A stretch of 64,000 nucleotides of DNA from Pseudomonadota bacterium. Lineage in GTDB: Bacteria > Pseudomonadota > Gammaproteobacteria > Burkholderiales > Thiobacillaceae. The stretch covers positions 48,345 through 112,344 of the forward strand of contig JAKQCX010000031.1 in assembly GCA_029558905.1 (NCBI GenBank). Direction: 5' to 3'. The position numbers were made by a program, and so were the translations under genes. Shown one piece after another: positions 19,464-29,846 of the stretch; positions within the stretch are counted from its first letter, which is position 1; each line of letters begins with the position of its first letter. Under the pieces are notes generated by a model. That model saw only the letters and a list, made by a program, of their open reading frames with translations, was not told the origin of the DNA and did not search any database.

Positions 19464-20513
19464 TCAGGGATAGACAAGGCCGATGACATAGCTGGCTGCC
19501 GCCAGACTGCCGATGTCCAGATCCACCCGGACTTCCTGCTCGCTCTGGGCGGGGAAACCGGCACGCACGCCGGTACCGGGAGGCAGATAGGCCTCGGGCG
19601 GGAAAACCTTGCGTGCCACGGGAGATTCACGCACGTCGCTGAGGGTCAGGACGACATGCGGCCAGGCCTGGACCTGGCGGGTGCGGTTGGTGAGGAGGAA
19701 GGACAGGCGCACACGCGACACCTGCTCAGGGTCATGCTCCAGGCTGGAAGACACGATGGCCTGGGGGGTGAGCTGTCTGGGCAGAGGCACCGTGCAGTCC
19801 AGGACCCGGCACAGACGTTCCAGCGGGGGGCGTGCCCCGGGCAGGGCGGCGGCCAGTTCCGCGCGCAGGAAATAGGCCAGCTGTCCGACAAGGCCGGTCA
19901 GCAACGACAGGATCAGCAGGATGTACAGGGACCGCTGCCAGGCCGGCAATCGGGCAGCCGAATGGCTCAGCCGGTGCGGCAGCTCGGACAGCAGGATGGC
20001 TTCGGAACTCTCCGCAAGCGGGTTTTCCGGGGAGGCCGCCGGCACGTCTTGCACGGGGATGTCCGCGTGCCCGACCGGCATTTCGTCGCGTACCGCATCG
20101 GCCTGGAGGTGCCCGGCCGCCGCAGCCCCGTCCGGGCCGGACACCCCTCCGGGCGCCTCCTGGGAGGATCCGCCGGTGGCCTTTCCCGCCGTGTCTTCGG
20201 GCAACTCACCTCCCGCATCCGCCACCCCCGGCGGGAAGGAGGCCACGGCCACCACAGGGCCTGTCGGTTGGACGTCGAGGGCATGGTCAGACGCGTGCCT
20301 GGCCCCCTCCTCTGCCGGCGGCGCGGCCGGCGCGGATACGTCCTCACCCGCTGTTTCCGACTCCGGGGGGGCACCCTCCAGTTCCGGCCGCAGTGTGTCG
20401 TAGGCATTGAACACCGCACCGCAATGCCCACAGCGCACCAGACCCCGGCGCAGGCCCAGCTGCTCCTGGTGCACGCGGAAGACGGTGCCGCATTCAGGGC
20501 AGGTGGTCCGCAT
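19464..20513 (-). CDS. Zinc-ribbon / DUF3426 membrane protein
   Basis: This 349-residue protein has an N-terminal MJ0042-type zinc ribbon with two Cys pairs, CPECGTVF (5-12) and CGHCGAVF. A long Pro/Ala/Glu-rich disordered region (about 50-180) follows, then one membrane helix (SLYILLILSLLTGLVGQLAYFL), and a C-terminal extracytoplasmic domain typical of DUF3426. The function of this family is unknown. The start at 20513 is chosen because GGAGG lies 5 nt upstream; an ATG at 20525 abuts the prmA stop. It is the last gene of the aroQ-accBC-prmA cluster. Confidence 0.85.
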   Translation of the reverse strand: MRTTCPECGTVFRVHQEQLGLRRGLVRCGHCGAVFNAYDTLRPELEGAPPESETAGEDVSAPAAPPAEEGARHASDHALDVQPTGPVVAVASFPPGVADAGGELPEDTAGKATGGSSQEAPGGVSGPDGAAAAGHLQADAVRDEMPVGHADIPVQDVPAASPENPLAESSEAILLSELPHRLSHSAARLPAWQRSLYILLILSLLTGLVGQLAYFLRAELAAALPGARPPLERLCRVLDCTVPLPRQLTPQAIVSSSLEHDPEQVSRVRLSFLLTNRTRQVQAWPHVVLTLSDVRESPVARKVFPPEAYLPPGTGVRAGFPAQSEQEVRVDLDIGSLAAASYVIGLVYP

Positions 20514-20525
20514 GCCCTCCTCCAT

Positions 20526-21404
20526 TCAACGCTTGCTGCCCTCCAGACATGCCCAGCCATCCTCCTGGCGCCACAAGACCATGTCGAAGGCCCTGCGGTA
20601 TAAGTCCAGTATCTCCTGCGCCTGTTCCGCCAGGATGCCGGAAAGGACGATGCGCCCGCCACGCCGGACCCGGGCGCTGAGCAGGGGCATGAGGGCCCGT
20701 AGCGGGTTGGTGAGGATGTTGGCCACCAGGATGTCGAAGGCGCCCGGCGGCAGGGCGTCGGGCAGGAAGAAGCTTGCGGCCACGCCATTGCGTTGCGCAT
20801 TTTCCCGCGAGGCGGCCACGGCCTGGGGATCCAGATCCACCCCCAACACGGGGGCGGCGCCCAGGCGGGCGGCGGCGATGGCCAGGATGCCGGAGCCGCA
20901 GCCGTAGTCGAGCAGCGACTCGCCGCCCCGCACATGGGCCTCCAGCCAGGCCAGGCACAGGCGGGTGGTGGGGTGGCTGCCGGTGCCGAAGGCCAGGCCG
21001 GGATCCAGTGCGATGCTGACAGCGTCCGGGTCGGGAGGCTGGTGCCAAGAGGGCACGACCCAGAGCCGGTCGGAGATGCGGATGGGGTCGAACTGGGACT
21101 GGGTGAGACGTACCCAGTCCTGATCCTCCACGGCTTCGACCTGGTGTTCGTGTCCGGCGGGCAGACCCAGGCGCCGCAGCAGGGCCGGCACATCCGTGTC
21201 CGCCGCCAGCAGGGCCACCAGCCAGTTGCGCCGCCAAGCCCTGGGGTCTTCCAGGCCGGGCTCGCCGAACTGCGGTGCCTCGGCGTCGGTACCCGCGTCC
21301 CGGTCCTCGATGACGGCGGACAGGGCGCCCGCCGCCAGGAGGGCATCCGCCAGGGCCTCGGCCTGGTCCTGGCTGGCGGCGAGCTTCAGGGACAGCCAGG
21401 ACAT
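20526..21404 (-). CDS. prmA: Ribosomal protein L11 methyltransferase
   Basis: PrmA trimethylates ribosomal protein L11. The 292-residue protein has the SAM-binding motif LLDYGCGSGILAIAAARLGA, GVDLDPQAVAASRENAQRN, and the catalytic-region ILVANILTNPL. The PGLAFGTGSHPTTRLCL segment is diagnostic for PrmA. The start at 21404 (MSWLSLKL) is typical. It follows accC by 10 nt, the common accBC-prmA arrangement. Confidence 0.96.
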   Translation of the reverse strand: MSWLSLKLAASQDQAEALADALLAAGALSAVIEDRDAGTDAEAPQFGEPGLEDPRAWRRNWLVALLAADTDVPALLRRLGLPAGHEHQVEAVEDQDWVRLTQSQFDPIRISDRLWVVPSWHQPPDPDAVSIALDPGLAFGTGSHPTTRLCLAWLEAHVRGGESLLDYGCGSGILAIAAARLGAAPVLGVDLDPQAVAASRENAQRNGVAASFFLPDALPPGAFDILVANILTNPLRALMPLLSARVRRGGRIVLSGILAEQAQEILDLYRRAFDMVLWRQEDGWACLEGSKR

Positions 21405-21414
21405 GGCGCCGACC

Positions 21415-22764
21415 TCAATGCTTGCTGAGCCCCAGTTTCTTTTCCAGGTAGTGGATGCTCTGGCCACCCTCCAGGAAGGCCTGATCCACCAGCAGGTCCT
21501 GGTGCAGGGGGATGTTGGTCCTGATGCCCTCCACGATCATCTCCGACAGGGCGATGCGCATGCGCGCGATGGCCTGCTCCCGTGTGGCGCCATAGGTGAT
21601 CAGCTTGCCGATCATGGAGTCGTAGTGCGGAGGTACGTAGTAGTTCTGGTACACGTGTGAATCCACCCGCACGCCAGGGCCGCCGGGGGCATGGTAGAGG
21701 CTGATGCGGCCCGGGGAGGGCACGAAGGTGCGCGGGTCCTCGGCATTGATGCGGCATTCCAGGGCATGACCCTTGAACTGGATGTCCTTCTGCTTGCAGG
21801 ACAGGGGCAGACCCGCGGCGATGCGAATGGACTCCTGCACGATATCCACGCCGGTCACCCACTCCGTGACGGGGTGCTCCACCTGCACGCGCGTATTCAT
21901 CTCGATGAAATAGAACTCGCCGTCCTCATAGAGGAATTCGAACGTACCGGCCCCGCGATAGCCAATCCGGCGACAGGCCTCGGCGCAGCGCTCGCCGATC
22001 CTGTTGCGCACCTTGGGCTCCAGACCCGGCGCCGGGGCCTCCTCCAGCACCTTCTGATGGCGGCGCTGCAAGGAGCAATCCCGCTCACCCAGGTGGATGG
22101 CACTGCCATGGGTATCAGACAGCACCTGGATCTCGATGTGACGCGGATTGCCCAGGTACTTCTCCATGTACACCATGGGGTTGTTGAAGGCCGCGGCCGC
22201 TTCCGTCTGGGTCATCTGCACGGCCTGGATGAGGTTGGCCTCGGTGTGCACCACGCGCATGCCCCGGCCCCCGCCCCCGCCGGCGGCCTTGATGATGATG
22301 GGATAGCCGATGCCCCGGGCCAGGCGCAGCCATTCGTCCGGGTCCTCCGCCAAGGCGCCGTCCGACCCGGGCACGCAGGGTACGCCGGCCGTCTTCATGG
22401 CATCCTTGGCGGAGACCTTGTCGCCCATGAGGCGGATGGTGTCGGGACGCGGCCCGATGAAAACGAAGCCCGAGTTCTCCACCCGCTCGGCGAAGTCGGC
22501 GTTCTCGGACAGGAAGCCGTAACCGGGGTGGATGGCCTCCGCGTCGGTCACCTCGGCGGCGGCGATGATGGCCGGCACATGCAGATAGCTCTTGATGGAA
22601 GGGGCCGGGCCGATGCACACCGCTTCGTCCGCCAGGCGTACATACTTGGCCTCCGCGTCGGCCTCGGAATAGACCGCCACGGTCTTGATACCCATCTCGC
22701 GGCAGGCACGCTGGATGCGGAGCGCGATCTCGCCCCGGTTCGCTATGAGGACTTTTTCAAACAT
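21415..22764 (-). CDS. accC: Acetyl-CoA carboxylase biotin carboxylase subunit
   Basis: AccC carboxylates the biotin on AccB using ATP and bicarbonate, the first step of fatty acid synthesis. The 449-residue ATP-grasp protein begins [17 protein letters not shown]. It contains the ATP-binding glycine loop [14 protein letters not shown], the [12 protein letters not shown] strand and the active-site region [16 protein letters not shown]. It lies 170 nt downstream of accB; the gap holds no gene. Confidence 0.98.
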   Translation of the reverse strand: MFEKVLIANRGEIALRIQRACREMGIKTVAVYSEADAEAKYVRLADEAVCIGPAPSIKSYLHVPAIIAAAEVTDAEAIHPGYGFLSENADFAERVENSGFVFIGPRPDTIRLMGDKVSAKDAMKTAGVPCVPGSDGALAEDPDEWLRLARGIGYPIIIKAAGGGGGRGMRVVHTEANLIQAVQMTQTEAAAAFNNPMVYMEKYLGNPRHIEIQVLSDTHGSAIHLGERDCSLQRRHQKVLEEAPAPGLEPKVRNRIGERCAEACRRIGYRGAGTFEFLYEDGEFYFIEMNTRVQVEHPVTEWVTGVDIVQESIRIAAGLPLSCKQKDIQFKGHALECRINAEDPRTFVPSPGRISLYHAPGGPGVRVDSHVYQNYYVPPHYDSMIGKLITYGATREQAIARMRIALSEMIVEGIRTNIPLHQDLLVDQAFLEGGQSIHYLEKKLGLSKH

Positions 22765-22934
22765 GCAAGACTCCCCGCGGAGTGAGACACCCGGACAGAT
22801 GGACGGCCATGCGACCCCCATCCCGGCGCTTGGAGGGGGCGCTGAAGGGTTCGCGGGTTGTCATGCCGGGCACCGTGAGGAGTCTCCGGGGGCTGACATC
22901 CATGCGCCGTATGGCCCGCTCGACCGGCGCTTCC

Positions 22935-23381
<447 letters not shown>

Positions 23382-23385
23382 TGAA

Positions 23386-23880
23386 TCATTCCTCCAAGGC
23401 GTGAAGGGCATAGCCCAGGGCAAACAGGTACCCCATGGCCCCCAGCCCGGAAATCACCCCCACCGCCAGGTCGGAAAAATACGAGTGCTGGCGGAAGGAT
23501 TCCCGGGCATGGACATTGGACAGATGCACCTCTATGAACGGTATGGACACCCCCGCCAGGGCGTCCCGCAGGGCAACACTGGTATGTGTGAAGGCGGCGG
23601 GGTTGATGATGATGAAGCCGACATCCATGCCACGCGCAGCATGGATGCGCTCGATCAGCACATGCTCGGCATTGCTCTGGAAGCATTCCACGCTCACCCC
23701 CACGGCAGCCCCCTGTTCTTCCAGGGCGGCATCGATATCCTCCAGGGTCTGCTGGCCGTAATGCTCCGGCTCACGCGCACCCAGCAGGTTCAGGTTGGGA
23801 CCATGCAGGACCAGAATGCGCTTCCTCGGCTGGCCGGCCTGCAAATCCACGGTGGGTCCTGGCGTACGCTTGCGAGCCAT
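23386..23880 (-). CDS. aroQ: 3-dehydroquinate dehydratase, type II
   Basis: AroQ converts 3-dehydroquinate to 3-dehydroshikimate in the shikimate pathway. The 164-residue protein has the type II signature [20 protein letters not shown] with the catalytic tyrosine, the [13 protein letters not shown] segment, [17 protein letters not shown], and [18 protein letters not shown] with the catalytic histidine. A 19-residue N-terminal extension precedes the core. It heads the aroQ-accB-accC-prmA cluster and is divergent from the polysaccharide genes. Confidence 0.96.
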   Translation of the reverse strand: MARKRTPGPTVDLQAGQPRKRILVLHGPNLNLLGAREPEHYGQQTLEDIDAALEEQGAAVGVSVECFQSNAEHVLIERIHAARGMDVGFIIINPAAFTHTSVALRDALAGVSIPFIEVHLSNVHARESFRQHSYFSDLAVGVISGLGAMGYLFALGYALHALEE

Positions 23881-24131
23881 GTACGGGCGGCCGATCAGTT
23901 GAAGTGGCGGCGATTTTGCCGGAATTCATCCGCATCAGTCCAGAATCCTGCCTGCTTTACCGGCTTGGCCCGCGGCCTGGCGCGGATGCTTGGCGGCAGG
24001 CCGCACGATCAGGTAAAACGCTCGCGGAGAAGGTCTGCATGCCGCGCCCACCCGTCCGCACCGACGCCTGGATCGCTCCGGCAGGATACTGATTTTTTCC
24101 GTATGCAAGCCGATCCACGCACTTGTCCCCG

Positions 24132-25028
24132 ATGCCACCCGATACCTTCCACCCCTTGACCCTGTGGCGCTTCCTCGACGGCAAGCCCGGGCACGAGAAA
24201 CAAAGCCTGGGACTGTGCCAGGCCCTGGCGCGCCACACACCCACGCGGCAGATCGACCTGCCGGTGGAAGCAGGCTGGAAATCCTTCCTGCGGTGGGCCA
24301 CGGGCAGATCCCCCAGGGGGCGGGACCTGCCATCACCGGACCTGCTCATCGGTGCCGGCCATGCCACCCATCTGCCCATGCTGGCGGCGCGCCGTGCCCA
24401 TGGCGGCCGCATCGTCGTACTCATGCGGCCCAGCCTACCTCTGGCCCTGTTCGACCTGTGTCTGATCCCGGAACACGACGCCCCCCCCTCCCGCCCCGGC
24501 GTGCTGAGCACCGTGGGGGTCCTCAACCCCCTGACCGCGTCGGGTACCCACGCCGGGAACAGGGGCCTCATCCTGGTGGGCGGCCCCTCGCCTCACTTCC
24601 ACTGGGATTCACCGGCCATCATCCGGCAGATCGGCGAGCTGGCGCACAGCCGCACCGAAATGCGCTGGACACTGACGACCTCCCGACGCACCCCGGCGGG
24701 CTTTCTGACAAGTCTGGAGGGTCTGCCGCTGGAGGTGCATCGCGCGCAGGCCACGCCAGCAGGCTGGCTGGAAAGCCAGCTCGCCCGGGCGGGCGAGGTA
24801 TGGGTCACACCGGACAGCGTCTCCATGCTGTACGAGGCCCTGACCGCCGGCTGCCGCGTAGGCTTGCTGCACCTACCCGCGGTAGCGGGCTCCAGGGTCG
24901 CAAGGGGGGTGGAGGGACTCCGTGCGAAGGGCCTGGTGGCCGTCCTGCCCCATGTCCCGCGCGCGACCGCCTCCCTGGACGAGGCCGGCCGCAGCGCCCG
25001 CTTCATCCTGGAAAGGTGGTTCGCATGA
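24132..25028 (+). CDS. ELM1/GtrOC1-like putative glycosyltransferase
   Basis: This 298-residue protein resembles the bacterial members of the mitochondrial-fission ELM1 family (nucleoside-diphosphate-sugar epimerase-like, often in LPS loci). It shows WRFLDGKPGHEKQSLGL at the N-terminus, DLLIGAGHATHLPMLAARRA, VLMRPSLPLALFDLCLIPEHD, and a C-terminal VWVTPDSVSMLYEALTAGCRVGLL segment of GT-B type. ATG 24132 is preferred to an in-frame TTG at 24123. Its stop overlaps the next gene by 4 nt. The sugar transferred is unknown. Confidence 0.75.
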   Translation: MPPDTFHPLTLWRFLDGKPGHEKQSLGLCQALARHTPTRQIDLPVEAGWKSFLRWATGRSPRGRDLPSPDLLIGAGHATHLPMLAARRAHGGRIVVLMRPSLPLALFDLCLIPEHDAPPSRPGVLSTVGVLNPLTASGTHAGNRGLILVGGPSPHFHWDSPAIIRQIGELAHSRTEMRWTLTTSRRTPAGFLTSLEGLPLEVHRAQATPAGWLESQLARAGEVWVTPDSVSMLYEALTAGCRVGLLHLPAVAGSRVARGVEGLRAKGLVAVLPHVPRATASLDEAGRSARFILERWFA

Positions 25029-26158
25029 GGAAATTATGCGTCGCCCAGCTCCTGCCCGCCCTGGAATCCGGTGGCGTGGAGCGCGGCACCCTGGAAATCA
25101 GCCGCTATCTGGTGGCCCGGGGGCATCGCTCCCTGGTGCTCTCGGCCGGCGGCCGACTGGTGCAGACACTGCGGCAGGAAGGTGGCGAGCACGTGACCTG
25201 GGACCTGGGCCGCAAGCATCCGTGGACCCTGCGCCACATTCCGGGCCTGCGCCGTTTTCTCCGGCAACAGCGGGTGGACATCCTGCATGCGCGCTCGCGC
25301 ATGCCGGCCTGGGTGGGCTGGCTGGCCTGGAAGGGCATGGCCCCGGCGAACCGGCCGCGTTTCGTCACCACCGTGCACGGGCTGTACTCGGTCAATGCCT
25401 ATAGCGCCGTCATGACCCGGGGCGAAAGGGTAATCGCCGTCTCCGATACCGTGCGGCACTACCTCCTGCAGCATTACCCCGGCCTGGATGCCGGGCGCAT
25501 CGTCGTCATCCCCCGGGGCATCGATCCGGCGATCTATCCCCCTGGCTATCATCCGCCTCCGGACTGGCTGCATGCATGGAGGGCCCAATATCCCGAGCTC
25601 AGCGGCAAGAAGGTCATTACCCTGCCGGGCCGCATCACCCGCCTCAAGGGGCACGAGGACTTCATCGAGCTCATGCGCCGTCTGGTCGGCAGCGGGGAAG
25701 ACGTACATGGCCTGATCGTCGGCGGCGCGGAGCCCAAAAAACGCGCCTACCTGGAAGAGTTGCGGAAAAGGGTGGCCCATGCAGACCTGCAGGCACACCT
25801 TACCTTCACCGGACAACGCAGTGACCTGCGCGAAATCATGGCCGTCTCCGACCTGGTCCTTTCTCTCTCCAGCCAGCCCGAATCCTTCGGGCGTACCGTT
25901 CTGGAGGCCTTGAGCATGGGCGTACCCGTACTGGGGTACGAACACGGGGGTGTGGGAGAGCAGCTCAGCCGATATCATCCACAGGGGTGCGTGCCACTCG
26001 GAGACCTGGACGAACTCGTGAAGAAATGCCAAGCCCTGCAAGCGGGCAGCCGCATCCGGACACCCGCCGCCCTGCCCACCCTGGACAGGATGCAGGCAGA
26101 GACCCTGTCGCTGTATCAGGACCTGATCACGCAACACGCCCCAGCACACCGCGCATGA
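25025..26158 (+). CDS. Glycosyltransferase family 4 protein
   Basis: This 377-residue GT-B enzyme begins CVAQLLPALESGGVERGTLE, the donor-independent N-terminal motif of GT4 enzymes. The C-terminal half carries TLPGRITRLKGHEDFIELM, VGGAEPKKRAYLEELRK, and the nucleotide-sugar-binding SSQPESFGRTVLEALSMGVP with its E-x7-E pair. It probably adds a core or O-antigen sugar at the cytoplasmic membrane face. ATG at 25025 overlaps the upstream stop (ATGA). Confidence 0.9.
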   Translation: MRKLCVAQLLPALESGGVERGTLEISRYLVARGHRSLVLSAGGRLVQTLRQEGGEHVTWDLGRKHPWTLRHIPGLRRFLRQQRVDILHARSRMPAWVGWLAWKGMAPANRPRFVTTVHGLYSVNAYSAVMTRGERVIAVSDTVRHYLLQHYPGLDAGRIVVIPRGIDPAIYPPGYHPPPDWLHAWRAQYPELSGKKVITLPGRITRLKGHEDFIELMRRLVGSGEDVHGLIVGGAEPKKRAYLEELRKRVAHADLQAHLTFTGQRSDLREIMAVSDLVLSLSSQPESFGRTVLEALSMGVPVLGYEHGGVGEQLSRYHPQGCVPLGDLDELVKKCQALQAGSRIRTPAALPTLDRMQAETLSLYQDLITQHAPAHRA

Positions 26159-26210
26159 CCCTGCCCCGCACGCCGACGCACATCTCTCCATCCCCGGAAA
26201 GCACACCCGC

Positions 26211-26984
26211 ATGAAAGCCGTGATCCTGGCCGGCGGTCTGGGCACCCGCATCTCGGAAGAAACCCACTTGAAGCCCAAACCCATGGTTGAAATCGGCGGC
26301 AAGCCGATTCTGTGGCACGTCATGAAGCTGTACTCCAGCCATGGAGTGCACGATTTCGTGATCTGCTGCGGCTACAAGGGCTATGTCATCAAGGAATACT
26401 TCGCCAACTACTTCCTGCACATGTCGGACGTTACCTTTGACATGCGCAGCAACCGCATGGAGGTGCATCAGCACAATGCGGAACCCTGGCGGGTCACCCT
26501 GGTGGATACGGGCGAAGACACCCTCACGGGGGGGCGCCTGAAGCGGGTCGCCGATTATCTGCACGATGAAGAGGCCTTCTGCTTCACCTACGGCGATGGG
26601 GTGGCCGACGTCGACATCAGTGGCGAAATCGCCTTTCACCACCAGCATGGCAGGCTCGCCACCATCGTCGCCGTGCGCCCGCCTGGCCGTTACGGTGCCC
26701 TCGAGATCGAGGGTGCGCGGGTCACCCGTTTCACCGAGAAACCACGTGGTGACGGGGGCCTGATCAATGGTGGCTTCTTTATCCTGTCGCCTCAATGCCT
26801 CGATCTGATCGAGGGCGATCAAACCAGTTGGGAAAGTGGTCCACTCGATCGTCTGAGCGACATGGGACAGCTCATGGCGTATGAGCACAACGGCTTCTGG
26901 CAGCCCATGGACACCCTGCGGGAAAAGAACCTGCTGGAAGAACTCTGGGCCTCGGGCAAGGCCCCCTGGAAGGTGTGGCGATGA
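26211..26984 (+). CDS. rfbF: Glucose-1-phosphate cytidylyltransferase
   Basis: RfbF makes CDP-glucose from CTP and glucose 1-phosphate, the first committed step to CDP-6-deoxyhexoses. The 257-residue protein has the nucleotidyltransferase loop LAGGLGTRISEETHLKPKP, IGGKPILWHVMKLYS, FTYGDGVADVDI, and FTEKPRGDGGLINGGFF. The last codons overlap rfbG by 4 nt. Confidence 0.96.
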   Translation: MKAVILAGGLGTRISEETHLKPKPMVEIGGKPILWHVMKLYSSHGVHDFVICCGYKGYVIKEYFANYFLHMSDVTFDMRSNRMEVHQHNAEPWRVTLVDTGEDTLTGGRLKRVADYLHDEEAFCFTYGDGVADVDISGEIAFHHQHGRLATIVAVRPPGRYGALEIEGARVTRFTEKPRGDGGLINGGFFILSPQCLDLIEGDQTSWESGPLDRLSDMGQLMAYEHNGFWQPMDTLREKNLLEELWASGKAPWKVWR

Positions 26985-28051
26985 GTCCGGACTTCTGGCG
27001 CGGCAAGCGCGTCCTGGTCACCGGCCATACCGGCTTCAAGGGTGGCTGGCTGGTGCTCTGGCTCCGGCGGCTCGGCGCCGAGATCTGCGGCGTTGCGCTA
27101 CCACCTTCGACGAACCCCAGCCTGTTCGAGCTGGCGCGGGTCGCGGAAGGCATCGACAGCCACTTTTGCGATATCCGGGAAGCCGGACGCTTGACCACCC
27201 TGGTACATGCCGCACGCCCTGAAATCATCCTGCATCTGGCCGCGCAGCCCCTGGTGCGCGCCAGTTACCGTGCGCCGGTGGCGACCTTCGCCAGCAATGT
27301 CATGGGAACGGTGCATGTGCTCGACGCCCTGCGCGACCTGGATTCGCCGCGCGTGGCGCTGATGGTGACGACCGACAAGGTTTACCGCAACCTGGAGCAG
27401 CCCTACCCCTACCGCGAGGACGACGCCTTGGGCGGGCACGACCCATACAGTGCCAGCAAGGCGGCGAGTGAAATCGTCATCTCCAGCTACCGCGATGCCT
27501 TCCTGAAAGAACGTGGGGTGGCGGTGGCTTCGGCGCGATCCGGCAATGTGATCGGCGGCGGTGACTGGTCGGAAGACCGGCTGATTCCCGATGCGGTGCG
27601 TGCATGGCAGGCCGATGCAGTCCTCGAGGTTCGCCGTCCGCAAGCGATCCGCCCCTGGCAGCATGTGCTGGAGCCCTTGCACGGCTATCTCCGCCTGGCA
27701 GAAAGACTCTGGCGGCAACCCGAACTGGCGGGCGCCTACAATTTCGGTCCGCACACCTTCGAGGCCGCCACGGTGCGCGAAGTGGTGGAACTGGCCCGAT
27801 GGGCCTATGGCAGGGGCGAGGTCCGCTACGGGGATGGCGGCAGCGGCCCCCATGAGGCAGGTTGGCTGGCCCTGGAAACGGCCCGGGCCCGCGCGCTGTT
27901 GGGTGTGCGGCCCAGGTGGACCCTGACCGGGGCAGTGGCACACACCATGGCCTGGTACCAAGCCCAGCACGCCGGAGCCGACGCGCGCGAACTGTGCCTG
28001 GCGGAGATTGCCCGCTATGAGAAACGCGAGGAGGACGGGGTCCGGTCATGA
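26981..28051 (+). CDS. rfbG: CDP-glucose 4,6-dehydratase
   Basis: RfbG converts CDP-glucose to CDP-4-keto-6-deoxyglucose. This 356-residue short-chain dehydrogenase/reductase has the NAD-binding motif VTGHTGFKGGWL, HLAAQPLVRASY, the TTDKVY segment and the YSASKAASE catalytic motif (YxxxK). RSGNVIGGGDWSEDRLIPD and RPWQHVLEPL are typical for this enzyme. It is coupled to rfbF and to the next epimerase by ATGA overlaps. Confidence 0.96.
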   Translation: MSPDFWRGKRVLVTGHTGFKGGWLVLWLRRLGAEICGVALPPSTNPSLFELARVAEGIDSHFCDIREAGRLTTLVHAARPEIILHLAAQPLVRASYRAPVATFASNVMGTVHVLDALRDLDSPRVALMVTTDKVYRNLEQPYPYREDDALGGHDPYSASKAASEIVISSYRDAFLKERGVAVASARSGNVIGGGDWSEDRLIPDAVRAWQADAVLEVRRPQAIRPWQHVLEPLHGYLRLAERLWRQPELAGAYNFGPHTFEAATVREVVELARWAYGRGEVRYGDGGSGPHEAGWLALETARARALLGVRPRWTLTGAVAHTMAWYQAQHAGADARELCLAEIARYEKREEDGVRS

Positions 28052-28608
28052 ATCGCTTCACGATCACGGATTTGCCGCTCGCGGGCCTCAAGCGAGTGGA
28101 ACGGCAGCGCTTGGGCGACCAGCGTGGTTTCCTGGCACGTCTGTTCTGCGCCGAGGAGCTGGCATCCGCCGGATGGACCAGGCCAATTGCCCAAATCAAC
28201 CACAGCTATACGGCCAAACAGGGCACGGTGCGGGGGATGCATTTTCAGCGCCCGCCCCATGCCGAGATGAAACTGGTGTCCTGCCTGCGTGGCGCAGTGT
28301 GGGATGTGGCGGTTGACCTACGGGCAGGCTCGCCCACCTTCCTGTGCTGGCATGCCGAGCACCTCTCGGCGGAGAACCACCGCGCCCTGCTGATCCCGGA
28401 AGGCCATGCCCACGGCTTTCAGGCGCTGACCGATGATGTGGAACTACTCTACTGCCATTCACAGGCCTACGCCGCCCATGCCGAAGGGGGCTTGCATCCC
28501 ACCGATCCACGCCTCGGAATCGCCTGGCCGCTGAACATTGCCGAACTGTCCGCGCGCGATGCCGGACACGCGCTGATCACCCACGACTTCGAAGGAGTGC
28601 GCATTTGA
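28048..28608 (+). CDS. RmlC-like sugar 3,5-epimerase
   Basis: This 186-residue cupin is of the dTDP-4-dehydrorhamnose 3,5-epimerase type. It keeps the acid/base histidine in GTVRGMHFQRPP, the DVAVDLRAGSPTF strand and the LLIPEGHAHGFQAL motif. Next to rfbF-rfbG it most likely epimerises the CDP-4-keto-6-deoxyhexose rather than a dTDP sugar, which is inference from context. It overlaps both neighbours. Confidence 0.85.
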   Translation: MNRFTITDLPLAGLKRVERQRLGDQRGFLARLFCAEELASAGWTRPIAQINHSYTAKQGTVRGMHFQRPPHAEMKLVSCLRGAVWDVAVDLRAGSPTFLCWHAEHLSAENHRALLIPEGHAHGFQALTDDVELLYCHSQAYAAHAEGGLHPTDPRLGIAWPLNIAELSARDAGHALITHDFEGVRI

Positions 28609-29846
28609 AATGCCGCCACTGTGGCAGTGAATTACACCTGCCGTTTCTCGACCTGGGCAGCGCACCGCCCTCGAACGCTTACCTGAGCGAGAAGGCCGTG
28701 CACGCAGCGGAAATATGGTTTCCCCTGCGTATCCTGGTATGCGAGGGCTGCTGGCTGGTGCAAACCGAAGACCATGCCGGGCGCGAGGCCCTGTTCACAC
28801 AGGACTACGCCTACTTCAGCTCGTTTTCGACTACCTGGCTGGCACATGCACGGCAGTACGTTGAGGACATGCGCGCGTGGCTGGGCCTGGACGCGGGCAG
28901 TACCGTGGTCGAGGTCGCCGCCAACGACGGCTACCTGCTGCAGTACGTGCAGGCAGCGGGCATCACCTGCTACGGCATCGAACCCACGGCCAGCACGGCG
29001 GCGGCCGCGCGCGCCAAGGGGCTGGACATCGTCGAACGCTTCTTTGGTGTGGGCCTGGCCGAGGAACTGGCCGCCCAGGGTCGCCAGGCCGATCTGATCG
29101 CCGCCAACAATGTGCTGGCCCATGTGCCGGACATCAACGATTTCGTCTCCGGCTTCTCCCGTCTGCTCAAGCCCCAGGGCGTGGCCACCTTCGAGTTTCC
29201 CCATCTGCTGCGCATGGTGCGGGAAAACCAGTTCGACACCGTCTACCACGAGCATTACTCCTATCTCTCGCTCACCGCCGTGCAGCGCATTTTTGCCGTC
29301 AATGGCCTGACGGTGTTCGATGTGAGGCAACTGCCCACCCATGGCGGCAGTCTGCGCGTGTTTGCGCAGCGTGGCGCTACCGGTACCCGGGCACGGACTC
29401 CAGCGGTAGCAGACGTGCTGCGGATGGAGGCCGACGCGGGCATGTCCACCCCGGGGTTTTACCGGGTGCTCCAGCAGAGGGCCGAGCGGGTCAAGGATGA
29501 TCTGCTGCTCTTCCTGATAGACGCCAAGCGGCGCGGGCTGAAGACCGGCGCCTACGGCGCGGCAGCCAAGGGCAACACCCTGCTCAACTTTGCCGGCATC
29601 CGGCCGGACCTGTTGCCCTACGTGGTCGACAGGAATCCGGCCAAGCAAGGCAAATACATGCCTGGCAGCCACATTCCCATCGTGGATGAAGCCCACCTCA
29701 AGGCCCATCGGCCCGACCTGATCCTCATCCTGCCCTGGAACCTGCGTGCGGAGGTGATGGCGCAGCTGGCCTATGTGCGGGAATGGGGGGGGCGGTTCGT
29801 CACCGCCATACCGCTGCTCGAAGTCTTGAAGGCAGAGGCGGCATGA
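28605..29846 (+). CDS. Sugar C-methyltransferase (TylCIII/NovU type)
   Basis: This 413-residue protein has the three parts of NDP-hexose C-methyltransferases: an N-terminal zinc-binding segment (CRHCGS ... CEGC), a SAM-binding core (VVEVAANDGYLLQYVQ; the first glycine is replaced in EVAANDG, as is usual here) and a C-terminal domain (GAYGAAAKGNTLLNF ... VVDRNPAKQGKYMPGSHIPI). It probably puts a methyl branch on the CDP-4-keto sugar. The start is TTG at 28605, overlapping the upstream TGA, with GAAGGAG about 8 nt upstream. Confidence 0.88.
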   Translation: MKCRHCGSELHLPFLDLGSAPPSNAYLSEKAVHAAEIWFPLRILVCEGCWLVQTEDHAGREALFTQDYAYFSSFSTTWLAHARQYVEDMRAWLGLDAGSTVVEVAANDGYLLQYVQAAGITCYGIEPTASTAAAARAKGLDIVERFFGVGLAEELAAQGRQADLIAANNVLAHVPDINDFVSGFSRLLKPQGVATFEFPHLLRMVRENQFDTVYHEHYSYLSLTAVQRIFAVNGLTVFDVRQLPTHGGSLRVFAQRGATGTRARTPAVADVLRMEADAGMSTPGFYRVLQQRAERVKDDLLLFLIDAKRRGLKTGAYGAAAKGNTLLNFAGIRPDLLPYVVDRNPAKQGKYMPGSHIPIVDEAHLKAHRPDLILILPWNLRAEVMAQLAYVREWGGRFVTAIPLLEVLKAEAA